Program-made: the position numbers and the translations under genes
From: Paenibacillus sp. 1011MAR3C5
GTDB taxonomy: Bacteria; Bacillota; Bacilli; Paenibacillales; Paenibacillaceae
Assembly: GCF_003591485.1 (NCBI RefSeq)
Contig: NZ_QZCF01000002.1
Location: 1-64,000 of the forward strand
Length of the DNA stretch: 64,000 nucleotides
Reading direction: 5' to 3'
The notes under the pieces: generated by a model
Told to the model about the DNA's origin: nothing
The model's database searches: none
The model's input: only the letters and a program-made list of their open reading frames with translations
Part shown: piece after piece, positions 24,440-32,196 of the stretch
How the letters are laid out: the number at the start of each line of letters is the position of its first letter
Position numbering within the stretch: the stretch's first letter is position 1

Positions 24440-25294
24440 ATGACATACAAAGGAATCAAATGGCTTATTCTGACCATTCCCACCTTGACCATAGGCATCT
24501 GGGAGTACGTACGCCATGAATTTCTGCTGCCTTATATTTCGATGGAGCTGGGCAACTGGCTTGCGCCTGTTATCGTACTGCTTGTTTCGTTGTTGTTTTT
24601 GACTCAATTGTTTCGCATGATCGAGCAGAGCCAGGAGGAGCTGAACCGTGCCAAGGCCGTTCAAGCTGCGCTGGAGGAGAGGGAGAAGCTTGCGCGAGAG
24701 CTGCATGACGGCATCGCACAATCCCTGTTTTTCTTGAATGCGCAGATGGACGGCTTGGAAACGTTGAAGCTGACCGAAAACCCCTCCTGGCAAAAGCTGA
24801 AAGAAAGCGTGCATCGGACCAACGATTACGTAAGGCAGGCTATAGCCAATTTGCGGCATGCTGCCAGCATGAACGCCATTCCGTGGCTGCAGTCCGTGGA
24901 CAGCCTTATGAATGAGCTGCGCCGCGAGACGGAATTGCAGTTCGACACCGCTTGGTCCATTCCGGAGCAGGCGCTAACCCCCAAAGAAAAGGTGGAGCTG
25001 CTGGCTATTATCCGGGAGGCGCTGCTTAACATTCATAAGCATGCGAAAGCCGCGCATGTTCAGATAAAGGCCATTCCTACAGATACAGGCTGGTGCTGCC
25101 GGATAACGGACGACGGCAAAGGGTTTCTGCCGAAGGATGAGGAGAGATCCGGTCGATATGGACTGAAAATGATGCGGGATCGTGCCAGAGCGATGGCTTG
25201 GCAGCTGAATATTCGCAGCTGCCCGGGGGAGACGGCGGTTGTGATTCAGAGAGGGGGAGGCGGCCATAAGAAAGTTCCAAGTGATGGTCATTGA
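24440..25294 (+). CDS. Sensor histidine kinase (NarX/LiaS/DesK class)
   Basis: 284 residues. Two membrane segments within residues 5-65 with a very short external loop, a coiled linker (QSQEELNRAKAVQAALEEREK), then HisKA_3 with phosphoacceptor His89 in ARELHDGIAQSLFF. The HATPase domain ends RYGLKMMRDRARAMAWQL. The small external part suggests sensing at or in the membrane. Overlaps the response regulator gene. ATG 24440 has AGGAG 8 bases upstream. Linkage to nos-like genes and a cytochrome suggests a respiratory or copper signal, as inference. Confidence 0.87.
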   Translation: MTYKGIKWLILTIPTLTIGIWEYVRHEFLLPYISMELGNWLAPVIVLLVSLLFLTQLFRMIEQSQEELNRAKAVQAALEEREKLARELHDGIAQSLFFLNAQMDGLETLKLTENPSWQKLKESVHRTNDYVRQAIANLRHAASMNAIPWLQSVDSLMNELRRETELQFDTAWSIPEQALTPKEKVELLAIIREALLNIHKHAKAAHVQIKAIPTDTGWCCRITDDGKGFLPKDEERSGRYGLKMMRDRARAMAWQLNIRSCPGETAVVIQRGGGGHKKVPSDGH

Positions 25295-25913
25295 TGACAG
25301 TGCAGTAGCAAGAGAAGGCATACGGATCATTCTGGAGAGCGATCCCGCCTTTGAGATCGTGGCAGAGGGCAGCAGCGGAGAGGAAGCGCTTGACCTGAGT
25401 GAAAGATGGATGCCGGATTTGATCCTAATGGATATCCAGATGCCGGGGATGGGCGGGCTTGAAGCGACCAAGCAGCTGAAGGAGCGTTACCCTTATTTGA
25501 AGGTCGTCATGGTGACGGTGTCGGACGATATCGCCCATTTGTTCGACGCCTTAAAGAAAGGGGCGCAGGGTTATCTGTTGAAAAACTTGAACCCTCAGGC
25601 CTGGCATGAATATTTGAAGGCTATTGCTGTTGATGAGGCGCCTATGACTCGTGAGCTTGCCTTTAGAATATTGAAGGAGATGTCGCCTGTGGGCGTCGAC
25701 GAGTATTATGTCAGTCCTCTAACAAGCCGGGAACAGGAAATATTGAGTCTGGTGGCCAAAGGTCTGAGCAATAAAGACATTTCGGTTCAACTGGATATTT
25801 CGGAGCATACGGTCAAAAATCATCTCAAAAACATTCTGCAAAAGCTGCATCTGGAAAACAGAGTTCAGCTTGCAAGGTATGCTTATGAGCAAGGCTGGAT
25901 GGGAAGGCGGTAG
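25281..25913 (+). CDS. NarL/LuxR-type response regulator
   Basis: 210 residues from GTG 25281, with a receiver domain (VIDDSAVAREG, phospho-acceptor Asp51 in LILMDIQMPG, conserved lysine in LKKGAQGYLLK) and a LuxR HTH (LTSREQEILSLVAKGLSNKDISVQLDIS). The GTG start leaves out part of the first receiver strand. Five in-frame codons upstream an ATA at 25266 sits 5 bases after GGGGGAGG and would give MRKFQVMVIDDS, a normal N-terminus, so a rare AUA start is possible. Overlaps the kinase gene in either case. Confidence 0.87.
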   Translation: MMVIDDSAVAREGIRIILESDPAFEIVAEGSSGEEALDLSERWMPDLILMDIQMPGMGGLEATKQLKERYPYLKVVMVTVSDDIAHLFDALKKGAQGYLLKNLNPQAWHEYLKAIAVDEAPMTRELAFRILKEMSPVGVDEYYVSPLTSREQEILSLVAKGLSNKDISVQLDISEHTVKNHLKNILQKLHLENRVQLARYAYEQGWMGRR

Positions 25914-25934
25914 CCATCATGACTACACAGAAAC

Positions 25935-25967
25935 AAGGCTGTCCGCGGAAGGACAGCCTTTTATTTA
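25935..25967. terminator. Bidirectional terminator between response regulator and cytochrome c
   Basis: AAGGCTGTCC and GGACAGCCTT form a ten-pair stem flanked by T-rich sequence on the plus side (TTATTTATT). Convergent genes end on both sides. Confidence 0.8.
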
Positions 25968-26327
25968 TTGAAGAGATGCCAGCCAGGTTGTCATGGTTAT
26001 GATTTCATCCTCGGACAGCCGCCCTTCGAATGCGGGCATACCCCTGCGTCCGCTTGCGATCATTGTGTACAATTGCTCCTTGCTCATCTTGGCGCCAACA
26101 TGCGCAAGAGCAGGTCCGATTTGTCCTTGCAGCTCCGTGCCATGACAAGACATGCACATGCTTTGGTACATTTGCTGAGCGGCCTCAGCGTCAACAGGTC
26201 TGTCTTGAACGGTGAAAGCTGAGCCGTTATTTCCTTCTTGTGTTTTTTCGGGCAATTGCGTAGCAAGCAGCAGGACGGCCAACAATCCGGCAATTCCGGT
26301 TAATCCGGCCATGATCCATTTTGACAT
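25965..26327 (-). CDS. Membrane-anchored c-type cytochrome
   Basis: 120 residues. The N-terminal anchor WIMAGLTGIAGLLAVLLLATQL is followed by a short linker and a class I cytochrome c fold with a CMSCH haem site near residue 58 and GRRGMPAF supplying the methionine ligand. It resembles the CccA/c-551-type small cytochromes of Bacilli that carry electrons to oxidases or reductases outside the membrane. AAGGAGG lies 6 bases before the chosen ATG. Convergent with the nos-linked regulator; a possible electron donor for a NosZ encoded elsewhere. Confidence 0.88.
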   Translation of the reverse strand: MSKWIMAGLTGIAGLLAVLLLATQLPEKTQEGNNGSAFTVQDRPVDAEAAQQMYQSMCMSCHGTELQGQIGPALAHVGAKMSKEQLYTMIASGRRGMPAFEGRLSEDEIITMTTWLASLQ

Positions 26328-26601
26328 GTTCATCCTCCTTGCCTTTTTCATTATCTTAGCAAGTGAGAAGAGAACCTTTCTATAGCTCAAAAGGGTTATG
26401 GGGAGGCTATGGACGACGAATTCGTATCCAATTATGTCAATAAGATGAACGAAGTCGTAAGGAACGATGGCATCATAGGCAATCATTCTCATCATTGTGT
26501 ATAATAGTAGATAGTTTTGGTAAGGATAGATTTTTGGCGGATAGGAATAAAAACGATCGAAAATGTCAAATCAACATTTTATGTCGAAGACTGCAAAACA
26601 C

Positions 26602-26649
26602 TTGACAAGTTGTCCGCTAGTAATTAATATTAGTTTATAATCATTACAA
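26602..26649 (+). promoter_or_regulatory. Sigma-A promoter and PerR-like box of ahpCF
   Basis: TTGACA (26602-26607), 17 bases, TAATAT (26625-26630). TTATAATCATTACAA at 26635-26649 differs from the PerR consensus TTATAATNATTATAA at one position and covers the expected start point. Peroxide-inducible expression is predicted. The rest of the 26328-26601 gap shows nothing I can support. Confidence 0.75.
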
Positions 26650-26678
26650 ACAATAAACCATTCTCAGGAGGAAATAAC

Positions 26679-27242
26679 ATGTCTCTTATTGGAACAGAAG
26701 TACTACCGTTTAAAGCATCCGCATATCACAATGGTCAATTCATCGATGTATCCGAAGCTAACTTCAAAGGCAAATGGAGCGTAGTATGCTTCTACCCTGC
26801 TGACTTTACATTCGTATGTCCGACTGAGCTGGGCGACCTGCAAGATCAATACGAGACACTGAAGTCTCTTGGCGTTGAAGTGTACTCCGTATCGACAGAT
26901 ACTCACTTCACTCATAAAGCTTGGCATGACAGCTCCGAGACAATCGGCAAAATCACATACATCATGATCGGCGACCCATCGCATACGATCTCCCGCAACT
27001 TCGACGTTCTGATCGAAGCTGACGGTCTGGCTGACCGCGGTACATTCATCATCGATCCAGACGGCGTTATCCAAACGGTTGAGATCAATGCTGGCGGCAT
27101 CGGCCGTGACGCAAGCACGCTGGTTAGCAAAATCAAAGCGGCTCAATACGTACGCAACAACCCGGGTGAAGTATGCCCTGCAAAATGGCAAGAAGGCGGT
27201 TCGACGCTGAAACCTAGCCTTGATCTGGTAGGCAAAATCTAA
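26679..27242 (+). CDS. ahpC: Alkyl hydroperoxide reductase, peroxiredoxin subunit
   Basis: 187 residues, typical 2-Cys peroxiredoxin. Peroxidatic Cys47 lies in DFTFVCPTE and resolving Cys166 in GEVCPAKW. It reduces hydrogen peroxide and organic peroxides in the cytosol and is itself reduced by AhpF, encoded 12 bases downstream. Codon use is visibly biased towards a restricted set, as expected for an abundant protein. AGGAGG precedes the ATG. A PerR-like box covers the promoter. Confidence 0.96.
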   Translation: MSLIGTEVLPFKASAYHNGQFIDVSEANFKGKWSVVCFYPADFTFVCPTELGDLQDQYETLKSLGVEVYSVSTDTHFTHKAWHDSSETIGKITYIMIGDPSHTISRNFDVLIEADGLADRGTFIIDPDGVIQTVEINAGGIGRDASTLVSKIKAAQYVRNNPGEVCPAKWQEGGSTLKPSLDLVGKI

Positions 27243-27254
27243 GGAGCTGTTCCT

Positions 27255-28784
27255 ATGGTATTAGACGGAGATATTAAGGCACAATTAAACCAATACCTTC
27301 AGCTAATGGAAGGCGATGTGCTGATCAAGGTCAGCGCAGCATCCGATCCCGTGTCCAAGGACATGCTGGAGCTAATGGATGAACTCGTCGGCATGACATC
27401 CAGAATTACGGTCGAGAAGGTTGAGCTGGCCAGAACGCCAAGCTTCAGCGTAAACCGTGTCGGTGAAGATACAGGTGTCGTATTTGCCGGTATCCCGCTC
27501 GGACATGAATTCACTTCCTTCGTGCTGGCTTTGCTGCAAGTAAGCGGCAGAGCCCCGAAGGTCGACCAAAGCGTGATTGATCAAATCAAAGGCATAAAGG
27601 GCGAATATAAGTTTGAATCGTTCATTAGCCTCAGTTGTCATAACTGTCCGGACGTTGTTCAGGCGCTTAACCTGATGAGCATCCTTAATTCGGGCATCTC
27701 GCATACGATGATTGACGGCGCGGTATTTAAGGAAGAAGCGGAAAGCAGAGATGTCATGGCTGTTCCTTCCGTATTTCTGAACGGCGAGTTTTTCGGAAGC
27801 GGACGTATGTCCATCGAGGAGATTCTGGCTAAAATTGTGGAAGCTCCCGATGCATCCGAGTTCGATAACAAGGAGCCTTTCGACGTGCTTGTTGTCGGCG
27901 GCGGCCCTGCCGGCGCAAGCGCGGCGATCTATGCCGCACGTAAAGGCATCCGTACCGGTATCGTGGCTGAGCGCTTCGGCGGTCAAGTGATGGATACTGT
28001 CGGCATCGAGAACTTCATTAGCGTGAAGTACACCGAAGGTCCGAAGCTTGCGGCAAGCCTTGAAGAGCATGTGAAGGAATACAATGTAGACGTGATGAAG
28101 CTGCAGCGTGCCAAACGTCTGGAGAAGCGCGACTACATTGAGCTTGAACTCGAAAACGGGGCTGTTCTGAAGAGCAAAACCGTTATCCTGTCCACAGGCG
28201 CTCGCTGGCGCAATGTCGGCGTGCCGGGTGAGGAAGAGTTCAAGAACAAAGGCGTGGCTTATTGCCCGCACTGCGACGGTCCGCTGTTCGCAGGCAAGCA
28301 TGTTGCGGTTATCGGCGGCGGCAACTCCGGTATCGAAGCTGCAATTGATCTGGCTGGTATCGTCAGTCATGTGACAGTTCTGGAATTCAATTCGGAGCTG
28401 AAGGCGGACGGCGTGCTGCAGGATCGTCTGTACAGCTTGCCTAACGTAACGGTCCTGAAAAACGTTCAGACGAAGGAGTTCACCGGAACCGACAGGTTGA
28501 ACGGTGTGACGTATATCGAGCGTGACACAGGCGCGGAGAAGCATGTTGAACTGCAAGGCGTATTCGTACAGATCGGCCTTGTGCCGAATACGGATTGGCT
28601 GGGCGATGCGCTTGAGCGCACTCGCATGGGCGAGATCGTCGTGAACAATCACGGCGCGACAAGCCTGCCGGGCGTATTCGCTGCCGGCGACTGTACGAAC
28701 AGCCCTTACAAGCAGATTATTATTTCCATGGGTTCCGGCGCTAATGCCGCCCTGGGCGCATTTGATTATCTGATTCGCAATTAA
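27255..28784 (+). CDS. ahpF: Alkyl hydroperoxide reductase subunit F (NADH-dependent flavoprotein)
   Basis: 509 residues. The N-terminal tandem thioredoxin-fold domain contains SCHNCPDVVQ (CxxC near residue 128). The FAD-binding GGGPAGASAAIYAARKG follows near 215, then the redox-active CPHCDG near 340 and the NADH-binding GGGNSGIEAAIDLAG. The C-terminal FAD site reads GVFAAGDCT. It passes electrons from NADH through both disulfides to AhpC. AAGGAG lies 8 bases before the ATG. A strong terminator follows. Confidence 0.96.
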   Translation: MVLDGDIKAQLNQYLQLMEGDVLIKVSAASDPVSKDMLELMDELVGMTSRITVEKVELARTPSFSVNRVGEDTGVVFAGIPLGHEFTSFVLALLQVSGRAPKVDQSVIDQIKGIKGEYKFESFISLSCHNCPDVVQALNLMSILNSGISHTMIDGAVFKEEAESRDVMAVPSVFLNGEFFGSGRMSIEEILAKIVEAPDASEFDNKEPFDVLVVGGGPAGASAAIYAARKGIRTGIVAERFGGQVMDTVGIENFISVKYTEGPKLAASLEEHVKEYNVDVMKLQRAKRLEKRDYIELELENGAVLKSKTVILSTGARWRNVGVPGEEEFKNKGVAYCPHCDGPLFAGKHVAVIGGGNSGIEAAIDLAGIVSHVTVLEFNSELKADGVLQDRLYSLPNVTVLKNVQTKEFTGTDRLNGVTYIERDTGAEKHVELQGVFVQIGLVPNTDWLGDALERTRMGEIVVNNHGATSLPGVFAAGDCTNSPYKQIIISMGSGANAALGAFDYLIRN

Positions 28785-28797
28785 CGGTCATCATAGA

Positions 28798-28840
28798 GCC
28801 GTCCGACTGTCTGATTGACAGCCGGACGGCTTTTTTTTTA
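28798..28840 (+). terminator. Intrinsic terminator of ahpCF
   Basis: GCCGTCCG-a-CTGTC pairs with GACAG-c-CGGACGGC across a five-base loop, followed by nine T. Confidence 0.9.
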
Positions 28841-28856
28841 TGAGATTTACCTTGCG

Positions 28857-29294
28857 TTAAAACTTGCGCCTTTGATAAGGCATCCCTTGGCCTTCCTCGC
28901 AATACAGCTTCAGGCTATAGAGAAACATTGCCCAATTATAGTTGCAGAAACGGTAGAAGCCGGTTACTTCCTTCCAGTCCATATGACGGAAAGTAATATG
29001 CGTTTTGCCTTTCTTTTCTTCAAGCTCGAACGTAATGGAAGTCCCGACCCATTCCTGATCGGATTCGATGCACAGCCACTCTATCCGCTCTCCGGGGTTC
29101 AACTCCACGATTTGCATTTTGGTCAGGTCGTCTGTTCCGAATTGAAATTCGTTAACGGCTCCGACTTGTTCATGTACAGTTAATTCATTTGTCCACACCT
29201 CAGACAATCCTCTCGCGGTCGTCAGGGCGAAATATACGTCTGCAGCAGAGGCTTTTACGATCTGCAAATGCTCGATATCAGCCAGCTTAATCAT
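28857..29294 (-). CDS. SRPBCC/AHSA1-like domain protein
   Basis: 145 residues forming one START/Bet v1-like domain: HLQIVKASAADVYFALTTARGLSEVWT, LNPGERIEWLCIESDQEW, THITFRHMDWKEV and a C-terminal helix WAMFLYSLKLYCEEG. Family members bind hydrophobic ligands or act as co-chaperones; the ligand here is unknown. It is transcribed towards the ahpCF terminator and divergently from the DinB gene. Confidence 0.82.
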   Translation of the reverse strand: MIKLADIEHLQIVKASAADVYFALTTARGLSEVWTNELTVHEQVGAVNEFQFGTDDLTKMQIVELNPGERIEWLCIESDQEWVGTSITFELEEKKGKTHITFRHMDWKEVTGFYRFCNYNWAMFLYSLKLYCEEGQGMPYQRRKF

Positions 29295-29391
29295 TCCCTT
29301 CTTAAACTTGCTTAGCTACAGCATACCAGTTTTAGCAGTGTTGCGTTTCTTCCATATTGCTATTCTTTGCATTTCTTTGGATTGAATGGAA

Positions 29392-29400
29392 TGCTATAAT
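29392..29400 (+). promoter_or_regulatory. Extended -10 promoter for the DinB-like gene
   Basis: TGCTATAAT carries both a perfect TATAAT and the upstream TG of extended -10 promoters. No clear -35 is visible. Confidence 0.5.
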
Positions 29401-29432
29401 TTGTGAGATCGCTGTAGGGAGGGGATTTATGT

Positions 29433-29963
29433 ATGCTCTTCGATTTACAAGGTGAGACAACTATGTCGCCAGTTGTGGGGATGTTATACTCCGCTGTACG
29501 GGAAAATAGCGAACGTCTGCAATGGATCACCTCTGGCATGTCACAAGAAGAAGTAGACTACAGGGGACCAGATCATAGCTTTAATAGTACGGCACAATTA
29601 ATTAAGCACATCATGTATATTGATTTGAACTGGGCGTATCGGATTCAAGGACAACCGCTTCCCCCTTCTTTAAAAGAACAGCATGGACCTATGATTGATG
29701 AACAAAACAGGCTTCCAATGGTGAAGGGGATACCCTTGAACACATTGATGTCTCATTACGCAGAAGTGCTGAACATCGTGAAAGAAGCCTGCACGGAACT
29801 AGGAGATGCCGATCTGGATACAGTCGTTACGTTTGGCCATAAGAATGAGAAGCGAGCCACAATTCGCTGGGGACTATGGCATATGGCTGACCATAGCCGT
29901 TATCATCAGGCTCACATTCATTTGCTCAGAAAGTGGTATAAGGAAAATTCTGAATCACATTAG
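29433..29963 (+). CDS. DinB-family protein
   Basis: 176 residues from ATG 29433 (GGGAGGGG 8 bases upstream); ATG 29463 with AGGTGAG is an alternative giving 166. A four-helix DinB/YfiT-like bundle with metal-binding histidines in LIKHIMYIDLNW and in LWHMADHSRYHQAHI. Such proteins include metal-dependent thiol S-transferases and many of unknown role. Terminal in its transcript; the tyrS leader follows. Confidence 0.8.
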   Translation: MLFDLQGETTMSPVVGMLYSAVRENSERLQWITSGMSQEEVDYRGPDHSFNSTAQLIKHIMYIDLNWAYRIQGQPLPPSLKEQHGPMIDEQNRLPMVKGIPLNTLMSHYAEVLNIVKEACTELGDADLDTVVTFGHKNEKRATIRWGLWHMADHSRYHQAHIHLLRKWYKENSESH

Positions 29964-29976
29964 TTAGGATCGGCAG

Positions 29977-30005
29977 TTGACATCGCAACATGATTTCACT
30001 ATACT
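29977..30005 (+). promoter_or_regulatory. Sigma-A promoter of tyrS
   Basis: TTGACA at 29977-29982 and TATACT at 30000-30005 with a 17-base spacer, 25 bases before the T-box stem I. Confidence 0.75.
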
Positions 30006-30029
30006 AACTCTTAATCTTATATGCGATAT

Positions 30030-30284
30030 ACGTTGAAAGAGCCCAGTAGCAGCTTCTTCCCTGTTCTAGAAAGCCGGGGGGTGATGGAACCCGGTACACA
30101 GGAAGCCATGCGAATTACACTCTGGAGTATCTCGGGTAATGCCGAGCGGAATGGTGAACGATAACTCGCCAAGAGCGGTATCCATGGCGTGCGCTAGGCG
30201 CACTGTCCCATTGGTGCAATCTGGGTGGTAACACGGTTATTCAATCGTCCCTATGTCTACAATAGACAAGGGGCGATTTTTTGT
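30030..30284 (+). promoter_or_regulatory. Tyrosine T-box riboswitch leader
   Basis: The T-box sequence is TGGGTGGTAACACGG at 30221-30235, whose UGGU bulge can pair with the tRNA acceptor end. Upstream is a stem I with AGAAAGCCGGGGGG-type elements and a specifier region in which TAC (Tyr) at 30116-30118 is followed by A. The terminator stem is ATCGTCCCT...GGGGCGAT at 30244-30276 followed by a T run; the T-box antiterminator competes with its 5' arm. Uncharged tRNA-Tyr should allow read-through into tyrS. Confidence 0.9.
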
Positions 30285-30344
30285 TTTTCCACGCGGATTC
30301 ATGCTTCGTAATAGGATAAATCATTATTGAAGGAGTGTATGGCT

Positions 30345-31607
30345 GTGAATATTATCGACGAACTCGAATGGCGCGACGCCATTAATCAGCAGACGGATGC
30401 AGAAGGGCTCCGCGAATTGACGAATGAAAAGGCTGTATCCTTATATTGCGGCGTTGACCCGACTGGAGACAGCATGCATATTGGCCACTTGATTCCATTC
30501 ATGGTGCTCAAAAGATTCCAGCTAGCCGGCCATCGTCCGGTTATCCTGATCGGCGGAGCAACAGGCACCATCGGCGATCCAAGCGGACGCCAGACGGAGC
30601 GCTCCCTGCAGACGCTGGAGCAAGTTCAGGAGAATGTTGAAGCGCTGTCCGCACAGTTGAAAAAACTGTTCATCACTGACGGCGATAATCAGATTCGCAT
30701 GGTGAACAACTACGATTGGACGCACAAAATCAATATCATTGAGTTCCTGCGCGATTATGGTAAAAACTTCAGCATTAATTCGATGCTGGCTAAAGATGTG
30801 GTATCGAGCAGGCTGGACAGCGGCATTTCCTTTACGGAATTCTCTTACCAGATTTTGCAGTCGATTGACTATCTTCACCTGTACCAGCATGAAGATGTTC
30901 AGCTCCAGATTGGCGGCTCCGATCAGTGGGGCAACATTACGAGCGGTCTTGATCTCATTCGCAGAAAAGAAGGCTCTGAGGCGAAAGCGTTCGGCCTCAC
31001 CATTCCGCTGATGCTGAAGGCAGACGGCACGAAATTCGGCAAAACGGCGGGCGGAGCGATCTGGCTGGACCCGAACAAGACGACGCCGTTCGAATTCTAC
31101 CAGTTTTGGACTAACACCGACGACCGGGATGTCGTGAAATACTTGAAGTACTTCACATTCCTGTCCAAAGATGAGATCGATACGCTGGCGGCAAAGGTAG
31201 AATCGGAGCCTCACAAGCGCGAAGCGCAAAAGACGCTGGCTGAGGAAATGACGAGATTCGTTCACGGCGAGGAATTGCTTGAACAAGCTAAGCGGATCAC
31301 AGCTGCGTTGTTCAGCGGTGACATCAAGTCGCTTACGGCTGACGAAATTGAGCAAGGCTTCAAGGATATGCCGACATACGAGGCCTCGCTGGAATCCAAA
31401 AATATCGTCGAGTGGCTGGTTGATCTGGGAATCGAGCCTTCCAGACGTCAAGCGCGCGAGGATATTACGAAAGGCGCTATCTCCATGAACGGAGAGAAAG
31501 TAAGCGACTTGGAGCTGGAAATAACCGCAAGCCAAGCGATTGGCGGCCGGTTCATCATTATCCGCAAAGGCAAAAAGAACTATAGCCTGGTCAAATTATC
31601 TCAATAG
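30345..31607 (+). CDS. tyrS: Tyrosyl-tRNA synthetase
   Basis: 420 residues. Class I signature GDSMHIGHLIP near residue 43 and KFGKT near 228 (KMSKS equivalent); the tyrosine-binding GGSDQWGNI follows the canonical order. The C-terminal S4 RNA-binding domain begins near residue 350 (GIEPSRRQAREDITKGAISMNGEKV). Loads tyrosine onto tRNA-Tyr. GTG 30345 has AAGGAG 9 bases upstream and is preferred over ATG 30339, which is only 3 bases from it. Controlled by the T-box leader. Confidence 0.95.
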   Translation: MNIIDELEWRDAINQQTDAEGLRELTNEKAVSLYCGVDPTGDSMHIGHLIPFMVLKRFQLAGHRPVILIGGATGTIGDPSGRQTERSLQTLEQVQENVEALSAQLKKLFITDGDNQIRMVNNYDWTHKINIIEFLRDYGKNFSINSMLAKDVVSSRLDSGISFTEFSYQILQSIDYLHLYQHEDVQLQIGGSDQWGNITSGLDLIRRKEGSEAKAFGLTIPLMLKADGTKFGKTAGGAIWLDPNKTTPFEFYQFWTNTDDRDVVKYLKYFTFLSKDEIDTLAAKVESEPHKREAQKTLAEEMTRFVHGEELLEQAKRITAALFSGDIKSLTADEIEQGFKDMPTYEASLESKNIVEWLVDLGIEPSRRQAREDITKGAISMNGEKVSDLELEITASQAIGGRFIIIRKGKKNYSLVKLSQ

Positions 31608-31619
31608 ACCATATAACGA

Positions 31620-31660
31620 GAAGCTGTCCTTCCATTGTGAAGGGCAGCTTCTTTTTTTTT
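31620..31660 (+). terminator. Intrinsic terminator of tyrS
   Basis: GAAGCTGTCCTTC pairs with GAAGGGCAGCTTC around a short loop, followed by nine or more T. Confidence 0.9.
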
Positions 31661-31794
31661 GCGGCCACATCGCCGGGTTGTAACACTATTAGCAGCTTGC
31701 TTGGAAGGACACGCGATTGCCTGTTTATTTTTTGTTTATTGGCAATTGATATGATTTTGTTGATAAATAACATGGGTCTGGCATCCGGTCGAGT

Positions 31795-31960
31795 TCTGCG
31801 GATGTGACGGCCCAGTAGGCGAAAGCTGCCATTAACAATATGGGCTCCCGCATGATCGTGAATGGAAGAGAAAATGGAAGCTTCAAGCCGAGAAGATATG
31901 ACTCGCGCTGAAGTTGCGGTTATAATTCAGAGGCTGCTGAGGAACTCCGAGCTCCTGTAA
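31795..31960 (+). pseudogene. Decayed S-layer-homology (SLH) domain fragment
   Basis: Reading from 31795 gives SADVTAQ, a TAG stop where SLH domains have tryptophan, then AKAAINNMGSRMIVNG and RENGSFKP. A shift of frame at about 31889-31893 continues as EDMTRAEVAVIIQRLL and RNSELL before TAA at 31958. This is the last SLH repeat of a cell-wall-anchored protein (pattern DVT-x-x-W-A-K-A-A-I ... NGSFKP ... MTRAEVA), broken by one nonsense and one frameshift change. Its terminator at 31978 is still intact. The rest of the gene is not present upstream. Confidence 0.75.
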
Positions 31961-31977
31961 ATTGCTATGGAGCAAGG

Positions 31978-32013
31978 TCAGCTCGATCACCAGATGTGAT
32001 CGGGCTGATTTTG
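31978..32013 (+). terminator. Terminator retained from the SLH relic
   Basis: TCAGCTCGATCAC at 31978-31990 pairs with GTGATCGGGCTGA at 31996-32008 (one T-G pair), followed by TTTTG. Confidence 0.7.
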
Positions 32014-32196
32014 TCAATTGACGCTTGAAAAATGACAGGCGCCATTCGCGCCATGCAAAAACTTCTTTACTCCTATTCCTAGATTAATATAATTACGATA
32101 GTGGCAGTGAAAGCAAGTACACAGCTGAACTGCTCCATACCTGCACTGGCCGTAAGCCGAGACCTGGTGAAGCTGGCATCGAAAGGGGCAACTGCG

